A DNA stretch of 64,000 nt, taken from the NCBI GenBank assembly GCA_900468065.1, contig UBTA01000057.1:31879-95878 (forward strand), in the 5' to 3' direction. Under the pieces are notes generated by a model, which worked only from the letters and a program-made list of their open reading frames with translations, was not told the DNA's origin and did no database searches. Both the position numbers and the translations under genes were made by a program. Shown in pieces: positions 27,386 to 35,571 of this stretch. The number at the start of each line of letters is the position of its first letter. The first letter of the stretch is position 1. Origin of the DNA: Hyphomicrobiales bacterium (lineage in GTDB: Bacteria > Pseudomonadota > Alphaproteobacteria > Rhizobiales > Rhizobiaceae).

Positions 27386-28411
27386 TTATTGTTGAGCGGG
27401 AGCCTCACTTGCTAGATTTGTCGGAATTACTGGCGCATCAATTGGCATAACTCTCGCGGCGACCACCGTCACCGTCGCCTCAACGTAACCTCCGACAAAA
27501 TCGTCGCCCGGGTGAGTGTTCGCTTGAACAAGCGCACACGTCTCGAATTCGGTTGTGCGAGCCGCAATCAGCGCAGCAGTGTTAAGATCGCTAGCTGGCG
27601 TCCGTTTACCGTACGACACAGCAGCGGTTTCTGGAAACAACACTTCCCCCGGTCCAGCAGTGTTACACAATGTTTTCGCATCGTAGGGAAAATTATGCCA
27701 TGCGCTTGCTGCACCACTGACAGATTTCAGAAAAAAATCCAGCCGGTGGGTCGCTACCGGTGGCAACATTATTTCATCTTTACGCAAACCGATATTTGCC
27801 ACGATCTGGGTCGTCGCGTGTATGTCGCGGTGAACTAAGATGCTAATTTCTTCTTGAGGCGAAATCTTCTTAGGAATGAACGGCCAGTACGACTCTGGAA
27901 TGGACCCATTGGTCACAAATATCCGAGGACGGCCTTCGACGAACATATCTACGGCCTCTCCACCGGGACCCGGATTGTAGACCAAGGAGATAAAAAACTC
28001 TCCGGACTTCTTTGCATGAGATGGAGCCTTCAATAAGAGCCCATGTGCCTTCAAACAGGCTTCGTACATTGCTGGAGCCTGATCTGACAGGTTCGACTGC
28101 ACCAACGTTCTGCTGGCAAGTTTTGTTAGCTCTAAGTCTAGTAGTCGATATTGACGAGATAGTATCGATCGACGCGAATCTGATGAGTATGCGCCTTCAA
28201 AATAACCGGGAATTAGCGCAGAAGCATCTACCTTCTTCCGCTCATCTTCCGCTGTTATATTCTCCGCTTCAGATAGTACAGAGAGGCGAACTAGGTCGTC
28301 AGAGGTGTAGACTACGTTATCTTTGACCATAAAATCCGCGACTGGACAGTCGGCCAGCGCGGGGGAGCAAAATAGAAACGTCGCGGCAGCTAAACAACTC
28401 TTTCTCATCAT
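27386..28411 (-). CDS. periplasmic protein of unknown function
   Basis: Protein of 341 aa starting MMRKSCLAAATFLFCSPALA, a clear signal peptide, with GGAGG just upstream. The mature part has few Cys (ADCPVADF, YEACLKAHG, ETCALV). It contains SILVHRDIHATTQIVANIGL near the middle and a Thr/Val-rich strand close to the C-terminus (YVEATVTVVAARVMP). Moderate GC, lower than core genes. No family recognised. It converges on the Shedu gene with a 104-bp gap; a functional link is possible but unsupported. Confidence 0.65.
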   Translation of the reverse strand: MMRKSCLAAATFLFCSPALADCPVADFMVKDNVVYTSDDLVRLSVLSEAENITAEDERKKVDASALIPGYFEGAYSSDSRRSILSRQYRLLDLELTKLASRTLVQSNLSDQAPAMYEACLKAHGLLLKAPSHAKKSGEFFISLVYNPGPGGEAVDMFVEGRPRIFVTNGSIPESYWPFIPKKISPQEEISILVHRDIHATTQIVANIGLRKDEIMLPPVATHRLDFFLKSVSGAASAWHNFPYDAKTLCNTAGPGEVLFPETAAVSYGKRTPASDLNTAALIAARTTEFETCALVQANTHPGDDFVGGYVEATVTVVAARVMPIDAPVIPTNLASEAPAQQ

Positions 28412-29007
28412 ATGGCCCTCCATTGCCACTCCCAACTTACTGCTACTGGGACATATTAGAAAGGCCTCAAGTGATATTCGTTATTTTTTCATCCCTCTGT
28501 AGCCAGCGACGCTTCGGACACCCTTTTTTTTACTCAGCCAAGTCTTTCCATAATGGGCAGTTATCTGATCGATGTCCGCTATCTGGCGCCACCACGAGAT
28601 TTGAAACACCGGCAAAGTTTAGGGCGAGCGTGGCCATTCGGCCGGTGGCGATGTGCCACGTCCAAGCTCCGGCAATGAGAGCATCCGCGTGTCTGTGAAG
28701 CGCGTGTTCACCCCCCCCGCTCGGGCAACAACCTACGGCCGTCGTGGAGTTGGGCGTTTACCATTCCTCGCATTGATAGAGAGATTGATTGCGTTGCAAA
28801 GGTGCAACCAATAGCTAACTGACCATGTCAAGAAATTCGCTTTGAGGTTGCGTTTGATCTAATATACAAATGGCCGACCTGCGGCCGAGGGGATCGAGAC
28901 GTCCCTACAAGGATCAAACCACATCTTCGACAGCAACACCTGGTGCGCGTTTCCGGGAATGGTCGATCCTTCGTCCTTTTTTCGTTGATCATCGTTCATT
29001 TCGACGA
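28412..29007. other. spacer probably containing the left end of the prophage
   Basis: About 600 bp without a complete gene. On the minus strand an open frame without start codon spans 28530-28745. From about 28760 to 28860 the word TTGCGTT appears twice (GATTGCGTTGCAAAG and GGTTGCGTTTGATC), along with a dyad GTTGCA-AAG-GTGCAAC at 28794-28809. These are candidates for transposase end-binding sites, as repressor genes of Mu-like phages lie about 1 kb from the left end. No definite TG terminus or 5-bp target duplication could be assigned. Confidence 0.45.
28530..28745 (-). pseudogene. gene remnant with poly-G tract
   Basis: The open frame reads about 70 codons, with protein-like composition (HRHADALIAGAWTWHIATG, then LALNFAGVSNLVVAPDSGHR, ending WKDLAE). 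There is no start codon. It passes through a run of eight G (28712-28719 on this strand's complement). It may be the 3' end of a gene cut by prophage insertion or broken by frameshift. Family not recognised. Confidence 0.3.
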
Positions 29008-29514
29008 TCATGAGGCCGAGTGTTTGCCAGACCCAGGCTTGGCGCTGGCAACCCGCTCCTTGAAGCGCTCGCGCAGCACAGGGATCAGCGCCGTCACCAC
29101 GGCCTTATCCCTAATATCTGAGACCATTCCCAGCAACTGATTATAGAGTTCACCTGCCTCTGCAGTGACGGCGCGTGGAGGCGCCGTCTGCTTGCATTCG
29201 ATGAATACGGCCTGGACCGTGTCGTGTAGTTTTTGCAGAAGGACGATATCGACCCCAATGCTCGGCTCTGCCGTTATCGATGATCCGTCGAACTTGGGGC
29301 CTGCCCCCGAAAGAACCCATCCAGGATTAATGCCAATCTTCTGGAATTGAAGAAGCGTCTCTCCGCTGGGAGTGCCCTCATCACGCTCCATCTTCTGCCA
29401 AGCTCTCAAAGAGATATCGAGCGCATCAGCAATCTCTTGCTGCGCCAGCTTTCGTTCGAGACGCACCGCTTTTGCGCGGCCGCCTATTGTGTCGAGGCCC
29501 GTCCTTTCAACCAT
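29008..29514 (-). CDS. prophage repressor (XRE-type HTH)
   Basis: Protein of 168 aa. N-terminal HTH at residues 12-60 (GGRAKAVRLERKLAQQEI, then ALDISLRAWQKMERDEGTPS) and an unstructured-looking C-terminal half. It is transcribed leftward and its start lies 11 bp from two palindromes, exactly where a Mu c-type repressor acts. It likely blocks both the early rightward promoter and its own. No peptidase S24 motif is evident, so induction is probably not by simple self-cleavage. Confidence 0.88.
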   Translation of the reverse strand: MVERTGLDTIGGRAKAVRLERKLAQQEIADALDISLRAWQKMERDEGTPSGETLLQFQKIGINPGWVLSGAGPKFDGSSITAEPSIGVDIVLLQKLHDTVQAVFIECKQTAPPRAVTAEAGELYNQLLGMVSDIRDKAVVTALIPVLRERFKERVASAKPGSGKHSAS

Positions 29515-29524
29515 CGCTTGCCAA

Positions 29525-29562
29525 AAGCATATTTATGCTTGCCTAGAAGCATAAATATGCTT
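29525..29562. promoter_or_regulatory. twin palindromic operators of the prophage switch
   Basis: AAGCATATTTATGCTT (29525-29540) and AAGCATAAATATGCTT (29547-29562) each have perfect 7-bp arms AAGCATA/TATGCTT. Their centres are 22 bp apart, two helical turns, so two dimers could bind one DNA face. They lie between the divergent repressor and ner genes. Confidence 0.85.
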
Positions 29563-29595
29563 ATTCCTCTCTGTGTTCGCAGACTACATCACCCC

Positions 29596-29621
29596 AAAAA
29601 AGGAGGCCGGCCAGGGCCTCC
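29596..29621 (-). terminator. leftward rho-independent terminator in the ner leader
   Basis: Read on the minus strand, GGAGGCC-CTGGCC-GGCCTCC (29621-29602) is followed by TTTTTT (29601-29596). On the plus strand it forms the same hairpin without T-run, so it should stop leftward transcripts only. Confidence 0.6.
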
Positions 29622-29644
29622 CCATCTGGATCAAGGAATCCTTT

Positions 29645-29968
29645 ATGCATCGCGATCTACCCGCCGACAAGATTAACCGCGCCGAGCGCCGCCGCCTTGA
29701 AGAGGTTGCCCGCGTCAAAGGGCGGTTGATCCTCGCCCAACTGACGCTCACCCAGATCGACGACGACTACAATCTGCCCCGTGGAACGGCTGGAAACGCC
29801 GTGCATGAGCCGCATCTTGCCGGCGAGCGGGCCATTGCCGCCGCGCTGAAGACGCGGCCGCACTTGCTGTGGCGCACGCGCTACCACGCTGACGGCGATC
29901 GCCTGCTGCCGCAGCCCGTCGAGAACTATCGCTATGCCAGGCGTCTCGCCTCCCAAGAGGCCGCCTGA
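29645..29968 (+). CDS. Ner-like DNA-binding protein
   Basis: Protein of 107 aa starting MHRDLPADKINRAERRRLEE after an AGGAAT ribosome site. The HTH is in LTLTQIDDDYNLPRGTAGNA with VHEPHLAGERAIAAAL following, the pattern of Mu Ner and the chromosomal Nlp/SfsB proteins. Ner represses early and repressor promoters as lytic growth begins. It is the first rightward gene after the operators, as expected. Confidence 0.88.
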   Translation: MHRDLPADKINRAERRRLEEVARVKGRLILAQLTLTQIDDDYNLPRGTAGNAVHEPHLAGERAIAAALKTRPHLLWRTRYHADGDRLLPQPVENYRYARRLASQEAA

Positions 29969-30123
29969 AAGTGTGGCGCGGACGGCTTGCTGTTCTAGCC
30001 TTTGGCATCCGGGTCTTCACCGGCAGAGCAAGTCGTTGTCCGCTTTCGCGGGGCCTGCCCCGGCTGTCCAGTCCAGTCGTCTGCGCCACACCCAGACAAT
30101 CCCCGAAATGGTCGAGCCCCACA

Positions 30124-30285
30124 ATGACGAAACCGCAGGCTAAAATAGACATGCAAAATCCGTTCATTCCATCGCGCGAGCCGATCTGCCGCATCGCGGA
30201 TACCGCGCTCATCTTCGCGGTCGCTGTCGCCGGTGCGGCAGCGGTCGCCGCTGCCGTCATCCGCCAGATTGCGCAGGTAAACTGA
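30124..30285 (+). CDS. short single-pass membrane peptide
   Basis: A 53-aa frame (MTKPQAKIDMQNPFIPSREP to IRQIAQVN) with one Ala/Val-rich helix (IFAVAVAGAAAVAAAVI). Its stop overlaps the ATG of the next gene (TGATG), supporting expression. Ribosome site is weak and a later ATG at 30151 is possible. Function unknown. Confidence 0.5.
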   Translation: MTKPQAKIDMQNPFIPSREPICRIADTALIFAVAVAGAAAVAAAVIRQIAQVN

Positions 30286-30653
30286 TGCAGAACCCCTATT
30301 CCGAGGAAGAGCGCCTACAGGCGATGATTTCGGCCTGCTACCGGGCAAGCCGTTCGCATTTCAGCCATCTCCCCATCCGTCACATCATCACCCCGCCGCC
30401 GCACCTGCTCGATGCAGCGTTGGCGCGGCACGTTGCCATTCATTTGCTCAACGTCGAATGGGACATCCCGCGTCGTCGCATCGTGGCGTTGTTGGGCCTC
30501 GGCCGAGCAACAGTCGCTCACGCGGTCGATGTCATTTACGAGCGCCGCCAGGAGCCCGTTTTCGAGCGCACCTACGAGCGGATTTCGGCCCGAGCAAAGG
30601 ATCTCTTCATGGAGGCGCTGCGCGACGCGGCAAGCCGTGAGGAGGCCGCATAA
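30285..30653 (+). CDS. DnaA domain IV-like HTH protein
   Basis: Protein of 122 aa. Residues 45-100 (RHVAIHLLNVEWDIPRRRIV, GLGRATVAHAVDVIYERRQ) resemble the C-terminal DNA-binding domain of DnaA, including a basic-loop helix-turn-helix and TVAHA. There is no ATPase part. It may bind phage DNA during replicative transposition or regulate early genes. Overlaps its neighbours by one base on both sides, in a tight early operon. Confidence 0.6.
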   Translation: MQNPYSEEERLQAMISACYRASRSHFSHLPIRHIITPPPHLLDAALARHVAIHLLNVEWDIPRRRIVALLGLGRATVAHAVDVIYERRQEPVFERTYERISARAKDLFMEALRDAASREEAA

Positions 30654-31480
30654 TGGCTGAGTTCATTCGCGCCACCATTTCAGACATCCACTTTGGCAAT
30701 CGCCTTCGCCCTATCGATCCCGGCTATGTTGAGGCTCTCGCCGCCTCGATGTCCGAACGCGGGCAAATCAGCCCGATCATGATCCGCCGCACCCCCGCGA
30801 AGAACAAGGGTGCCACGCCCTTTACGCTGGTAGCCGGCGGATACCGCACCACAGCGGCGAAGCTGCTCGGCTGGAGCGAACTCGACGCAATCATCGTGGT
30901 GGCTGACGCTCTCGAAGCCCAGTTGTTGGAGATCTCCGAGAACCTCTACCGTAACGAACTCAACCCGCTCGATCGCGCCATCTTTGTCATGAAGCACCGT
31001 GAACTCTGGGAAGAGAAACACGGCAAAATCAACTCAAACGGTGGACGCCCGACAAAACAGGACACCGAGTGCCCTGTTGTTTTTGCATCGGGTCGCGAGC
31101 TTTCAAAGCAGGTTCAAGAGCGCCTGGGCTTTGGCGAGACCACCTATAAAAAAGTGACCCGCATCGGCAAGAACCTGCACCCAACCCTTCGCCAGGCGGT
31201 GCGCGGTACCAACGCGGAAAACGATCAATCGACGCTCCTGAAGCTGGCAAAGCTGCCCGCAGACGATCAGCTAAAGGTCGCCGCAGCCCTGCGCGAAAAC
31301 CCCGATTTGAAGCCGGTTCTAAAGTGGCTCAAAGGGCCGGTGGACACCACCAATCCGCAAGAGGACATCTTCCGCAAGGTGAGCGCCCTGCTCGCCAAGG
31401 CGGACAACGACACGCTGCGCCGCGTCCTCGATCATATCGGCAGCATGGGTGACTTCTCCTACCTTGAGGCTGCAGAATGA
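30653..31480 (+). CDS. ParB/Srx-domain protein of the prophage early region
   Basis: Protein of 275 aa. The ParB N-terminal domain (about residues 5-100) contains YVEALAASMSERGQISPIMI, LVAGGYRTTAAKLLGWSEL and ISENLYRNELNPLDRA, the box II ENLxRxxLNPxxxA type. A possible HTH follows (ERLGFGETTYKKVTRIGKNL). Transposable phages integrate and have no plasmid stage, so this is probably a DNA-binding or CTPase regulator rather than a partition protein. Found in several Mu-like rhizobial or Rhodobacter phages as far as I recall. Confidence 0.82.
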   Translation: MAEFIRATISDIHFGNRLRPIDPGYVEALAASMSERGQISPIMIRRTPAKNKGATPFTLVAGGYRTTAAKLLGWSELDAIIVVADALEAQLLEISENLYRNELNPLDRAIFVMKHRELWEEKHGKINSNGGRPTKQDTECPVVFASGRELSKQVQERLGFGETTYKKVTRIGKNLHPTLRQAVRGTNAENDQSTLLKLAKLPADDQLKVAAALRENPDLKPVLKWLKGPVDTTNPQEDIFRKVSALLAKADNDTLRRVLDHIGSMGDFSYLEAAE

Positions 31481-31935
31481 AACGCGACCCGGCACAGTTC
31501 GACTTTTTCGCCAAGGCTGTCTTCCCTTCCCGATCGGCTTCCGAACGGCTGGACCTTGACCGGTTCCGGGGGAACCTGAAACGGGCGATGGCCCGCGCCA
31601 TCCGCGAGTGCGCCTACGATCGCCCGACGATCGCCGCCCGGATGGCGCAGTACCTGCGGCTCTCTTCGATCTCCAAGGGAGCGCTGGACGCCTATACGGC
31701 CGAGAGTAAGACCAGCCACGATATCAGCCTCGTCCGGTTCAAAGCCTTCGTCCGCGCAACAGGCGCGAACTGGCTTTGGGACGTAATCGTTTCCGACGAT
31801 GGCTTGCTGCTTCTGGAAGGCGATGAAGCGCGCCTGGCTGAAATCGCCAGGGTGCAACAGCAGCAACGCGCACTGGCCGCCGAACTCAAGACGCTGACGG
31901 CAACGCCCGTCACCATCAAACGGCGGGGGCTGTAA
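31477..31935 (+). CDS. prophage early protein of unknown function
   Basis: Protein of 152 aa overlapping parB by 4 bp. It has a Lys/Arg-rich N-terminus (MKRDPAQFDFFAKAVFPSRS), a likely helical HTH-like section (YDRPTIAARMAQYLRLSS), and a long C-terminal helix (EIARVQQQQRALAAELKTL). Family not recognised. The organisation recalls the repeated small regulators before MuA in B3-type phages; a DNA-binding role is plausible only. Confidence 0.7.
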   Translation: MKRDPAQFDFFAKAVFPSRSASERLDLDRFRGNLKRAMARAIRECAYDRPTIAARMAQYLRLSSISKGALDAYTAESKTSHDISLVRFKAFVRATGANWLWDVIVSDDGLLLLEGDEARLAEIARVQQQQRALAAELKTLTATPVTIKRRGL

Positions 31936-32162
31936 TGGCTGGAAAGATTTCCATCATCGGCCAGCTCGCCGAGATCGACCGCGAGATCCAGATCCGCGAG
32001 CGGGTTTATGCCGAGCAGATCCGCACGGGGAAGATGAAGACAGAGGCGGCGGCCATGCTGATGGACCGCATTCACGCCATTCGAGCGACGCTGGTTTTCT
32101 GCAAGGAAAACGAGGCCGATATCAGGGCATTCGTTGCCGCCCGCAAGGCAGGTGCAGCATGA
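31935..32162 (+). CDS. small helical prophage protein
   Basis: Protein of 75 aa (MAGKISIIGQLAEIDREIQI to ARKAGAA) predicted to be two charged helices. It overlaps the previous gene by one base and the transposase by 4 bp, so it is translationally coupled. No family recognised. Confidence 0.7.
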   Translation: MAGKISIIGQLAEIDREIQIRERVYAEQIRTGKMKTEAAAMLMDRIHAIRATLVFCKENEADIRAFVAARKAGAA

Positions 32163-34186
32163 AGGTGGAGTGGTTCACAGTTGCTGCATTGGTTGCGGCG
32201 AAACTGCCAGAAATGCCGCAAGACGCGTCCGGCTATACAAGACACATCGCCCGCCATAACTGGCGCGCCCATACAGACAAGGTGCGCAAGCAAGAAGGCC
32301 GCGAGGGCGGCGGTGGCTACGAGTACCATTACAGCCTCCTGCCGGGCACAGCTCGCCAGAAGCTGGCATTCCTCAACACCGAAATGCCACCGGAGCGGAC
32401 TGACACCGCAAAGCTGCTGTGGCGCAAGTTCGAGGCCCTGACCGATACCCAGAAAGACATCTGCCGCAAGCGCCTCGATCTCATCGTTGAGGTCGAGGAG
32501 ATGAAGGTTTCCGGCATCAAGGCGCTCCAGGCAGTGAAGCATTGCACACGGAAGGCCGATATCGGCGTCGCGACCTACTACGAGTGGCGCGAGCTGATCG
32601 AAGGGCATGCACGGCAAGACTGGCTTGCAGCACTTGCGCCGTCCACCTCGTCCATCGCAGCAGGCGTCGTCTCAGAATTGACCGAGTGCCATCCCGACGC
32701 CTGGGACGTGCTTGCATCCGACTTCCTGCGCCCAGAGGGGGCAGCGTTTTCGGCCTGTTACCGCCGCGCCGTTGATGTGGCCAAGAAGAAGGGCTGGGCA
32801 CCGGTTCCATGCGAACGCACTTTGCGTCGCCGCATGGACATTCTCGTCCCGAAGGCGGTCCAGATCCTTGCCCGCAAAGGCAAGGAAGAGGCGAAGAAGC
32901 TATTTCCAGCTCAGCAACGTTCTGTTGCGCATCTCTTTGCCATGCAGATGGTCAATACAGACGGTCACAAGCTCGACCTACATGTGTCGTTTCCCGGTCG
33001 GGAAAAGTGGGGCCGCGTCTTCCTGATGGCAACGCAGGATCTCTATTCGCGCAAGATCCTGTCATGGGTGCTTTGCGAGGCTGAGACTTGGGAAGCCGTC
33101 CGCACCATCGTCGGCAACATGGTGGAGCAGCACGGCATCCCCGAGCGCCTCTACATGGACAACGGCCGTGCCTTCGCCTCGAAGAAGATTTCCGGTGGAG
33201 CGAAGAAGCGTAACCGCTTCAAGATCACCGAAGACGAGGTCGCGGGTCTCCTGAAGACGCTCGGAATCGAGGCTCGCTTCGTAAATCCCTACTCCGGCCA
33301 GTCGAAGCCGATCGAACGGGGATGGTCCGACCTTGCCGAAAACATCTCGAAGCATCCGGCGATGTCGGGCTGCTACACCGGCCGCAGCACACAGCACAAG
33401 CCGGAGAACTACGGCAAGCGCGCGGTACCGATCGCCGAACTGGAGACCCATGTCGGCCTTTGCATCGAAGAGCACAATGCCCGCGTCGATCGCAAGACAG
33501 AGACCGCAAAGGGCACGAGCTTCGAGCAGGTGTTTGCCGCCAGCATGGCAGATCCGGCCAACCTTGTACGTTTTGCCAGCCCGTCGCAGCGCTCATTGTG
33601 GATGCTAACTGCAGAGACCGTGACTGCACGCAAACCCGATGGCGCAATCCACCTTTTCGACAATCGCTATTGGAACGGCGCGCTCAATCAATGGATCGGC
33701 AAGAAACTGACGGTCCGTTTCGATCCCTCAGACCTCCACGGCTCCATCAAGATCTACGATCCGCAAGGACGTTTCTTGTGTGACGCCGATTGCATCGACA
33801 GGACCGGTTTCGACTGCGCTGCAGCAGCCCGCGAGATCGCCCGAGCACGCTCCACGAAGAAGAAGGACGATACGACCGCGCTGAAGAGCGCCAAGCGTCT
33901 CTCCGACCTTCAATTGAGCGAGTTGATGGGCCGTGGCGCGAAGGCCGCGAAAGCGCAGGCTGAAAAGCCATCTCGCCCGACCGTTACCCGCCTCATTACC
34001 AAGACGCCGGTCGCAACGAACGTCGCCTATCTGGCGGCCGACGAGATCGATGAGCAGCAGTTTGAAGACAATTTCAGCCGGGGCCTAGCGCGCCTGGCTG
34101 GTGGCGACGCCGCCATTCTCCAATTCCCGAAAGGGGATCGCCCGGCAGGTACTGCGTCCGGGCGCAAAAGCAGAGCCGAAAAGTAA
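32159..34186 (+). CDS. MuA-type DDE transposase
   Basis: Protein of 675 aa, close to MuA (663). The N-terminal HTH bundle binds phage ends. The RNase H-like core has Asp268 (VNTDGHKLD), Asp334 (YMDNGRAF) and Glu386 (KPIERGWSDL), matching MuA D269-D336-E392. A C-terminal beta barrel then a basic tail (ARSTKKKDDT) follow; the last 70 residues would contact MuB and ClpX. It performs integration and replicative transposition. All catalytic residues are present. Confidence 0.95.
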   Translation: MKVEWFTVAALVAAKLPEMPQDASGYTRHIARHNWRAHTDKVRKQEGREGGGGYEYHYSLLPGTARQKLAFLNTEMPPERTDTAKLLWRKFEALTDTQKDICRKRLDLIVEVEEMKVSGIKALQAVKHCTRKADIGVATYYEWRELIEGHARQDWLAALAPSTSSIAAGVVSELTECHPDAWDVLASDFLRPEGAAFSACYRRAVDVAKKKGWAPVPCERTLRRRMDILVPKAVQILARKGKEEAKKLFPAQQRSVAHLFAMQMVNTDGHKLDLHVSFPGREKWGRVFLMATQDLYSRKILSWVLCEAETWEAVRTIVGNMVEQHGIPERLYMDNGRAFASKKISGGAKKRNRFKITEDEVAGLLKTLGIEARFVNPYSGQSKPIERGWSDLAENISKHPAMSGCYTGRSTQHKPENYGKRAVPIAELETHVGLCIEEHNARVDRKTETAKGTSFEQVFAASMADPANLVRFASPSQRSLWMLTAETVTARKPDGAIHLFDNRYWNGALNQWIGKKLTVRFDPSDLHGSIKIYDPQGRFLCDADCIDRTGFDCAAAAREIARARSTKKKDDTTALKSAKRLSDLQLSELMGRGAKAAKAQAEKPSRPTVTRLITKTPVATNVAYLAADEIDEQQFEDNFSRGLARLAGGDAAILQFPKGDRPAGTASGRKSRAEK

Positions 34187-34202
34187 TGCGTACGGTTCCA
34201 CC

Positions 34203-34234
34203 AAAAAAATAGGGCGGGTCCAGAAGGCCCGCCC
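34203..34234 (-). terminator. leftward rho-independent terminator between the A and B genes
   Basis: On the minus strand GGGCGGG-CCTTCTGGA-CCCGCCC (34234-34212) is followed by TATTTTTTT (34211-34203). On the plus strand the T-run is absent. It resembles the leftward hairpin in the ner leader and again should stop antisense transcripts. Confidence 0.6.
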
Positions 34235-34261
34235 GTCAATTAAAAGCAAGGAACCATGTAA

Positions 34262-35281
34262 ATGAATAAACCGACTAGCGCAATAAGCTGGGTCTTCCCG
34301 ACACCAACCCCAGAGTTCCTCAAGCGCCATTCTCACGAAGATGTCGATACGTGGCGCAAGCTCTTGACCCGCGTCATCGATGCAGCCTCGGCCAATGGCT
34401 GGAACAAGGCCGAAGTCGCGCGGCGTGCCGCGATCAAGGATGGTACGTTCTCGCAGTTCACGAACGGCAATTATCCGGGCGTCCTGGCCAACATCAACGA
34501 CCAGGTCAGCAACTGGCTGGAAGCTTTGGAAGAGAGTGCAAGCATCGCCTCCAGCATCCCGGTATCGCCCAACTTCGTCAAAACCCACGTTGGTACCGAT
34601 GTCTATAACGTGCTGCTGTTCACCCAGATGACGGCAGGTTTTACCGCCATCACGCTGCCATCCGGCACAGGCAAAACCACGACAGCCCGTCATTTCTGCA
34701 ATACCCGCCCGCACGCCTGGCTGGCGACGATCAGCCCCAACACGAAAACCGTCCACGGTATGCTTGTGGAGCTCGCTGCGGAACTGGACGTCCAGGAGCA
34801 CAATCCGTCGCGGCTTTCCCGCGCGATCGGCCGAAAGCTGCAGCGAATTGGCGACGGCACGCTCCTCGTCATCGACGAAGCGCAGAACCTTGTTCCCGAC
34901 GCAATAAACCAGATCCGGCATTTCGTCGATATCAACAAATGCGGCGTAGCCCTGATCGGCAATGAAGATACGGCCGTTTCCTTCGTCAAGGACAAGGGGT
35001 CGGTCGCAAGTCGGGCGCAGGTTGCCACCCGCTTCGATCGACGGCTGAAGCGCGAACGCGACCCGGTTCATGATGCGTCCATCCTTATCCAGGCATGGAA
35101 CATTCTCGAACAGGACTGCGTGACCTTCCTGCACAACATCGCCACAAAACCCGGCGCGTTGCGCAACATTGATCGCACCATCAAGGCGGCAATGATGGCC
35201 TGCCTTGGTTCCGGCGAAGATCTCTCGCTCAACTATTTGGTTGCCGCTTGGCGTAACCGCGACATGGGAGACATCTCATGA
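34262..35281 (+). CDS. MuB-type AAA+ transposition target-selection ATPase
   Basis: Protein of 339 aa. The N-terminal HTH region (NGWNKAEVARRAAIKDGTFS) resembles that of MuB. Walker A is SGTGKTTT (residues 134-141), Walker B is LLVIDEAQNL (about 205), and the sensor region is ALIGNED. It forms ATP-dependent filaments on target DNA, directs the transposase and gives target immunity. It begins 75 bp after A, behind the leftward hairpin. Confidence 0.93.
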   Translation: MNKPTSAISWVFPTPTPEFLKRHSHEDVDTWRKLLTRVIDAASANGWNKAEVARRAAIKDGTFSQFTNGNYPGVLANINDQVSNWLEALEESASIASSIPVSPNFVKTHVGTDVYNVLLFTQMTAGFTAITLPSGTGKTTTARHFCNTRPHAWLATISPNTKTVHGMLVELAAELDVQEHNPSRLSRAIGRKLQRIGDGTLLVIDEAQNLVPDAINQIRHFVDINKCGVALIGNEDTAVSFVKDKGSVASRAQVATRFDRRLKRERDPVHDASILIQAWNILEQDCVTFLHNIATKPGALRNIDRTIKAAMMACLGSGEDLSLNYLVAAWRNRDMGDIS

Positions 35282-35571
35282 CGGAACTTAGCAGCGGCCT
35301 GCAGGCCGTTATCAACGATTTCACCAAAGTGTCGGATAGCGCCGAGGGCATCAGCATCGAGCAGTCCGAGTTGCTCAAGCTGCTTCACATCCTCCGCACG
35401 CTTCAATCGATCGCAACGAACCTTGAAATTGAGGTGCGCTGCCTTCGCGACATGGAGGCTGGCCGCCAGGCTGGCAGCTTTGTCGAGGATGAAGCGACGG
35501 AACTTTTGTCCGACATGCTGCCGACAGTCGAAGGCAACGTCGTGAAGCCGGATTTCGGGAGGAAGTCATGA
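35278..35571 (+). CDS. small prophage protein, early operon
   Basis: Protein of 97 aa, overlapping B by 4 bp (ATGA). Predicted helical, with Leu-rich segment ELLKLLHILRTLQSIATNL. No recognised domain. Coupled translation and position suggest an accessory early function. Confidence 0.68.
   Translation: MTELSSGLQAVINDFTKVSDSAEGISIEQSELLKLLHILRTLQSIATNLEIEVRCLRDMEAGRQAGSFVEDEATELLSDMLPTVEGNVVKPDFGRKS

Noticed and set aside
25408..29007. CRISPR array or tRNA attachment site
   Set aside because: No regular spacer-repeat units and no recognisable tRNA cloverleaf in these spacers.
29971..30123. Upstream extension of the small membrane peptide from GTG 29971
   Set aside because: Low-quality composition and no ribosome site; the shorter 53-aa form is more likely.
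32690..32710. ATCCCGAC inside the transposase gene as another late operator
   Set aside because: Only the right arm matches; the 26-bp context is absent.
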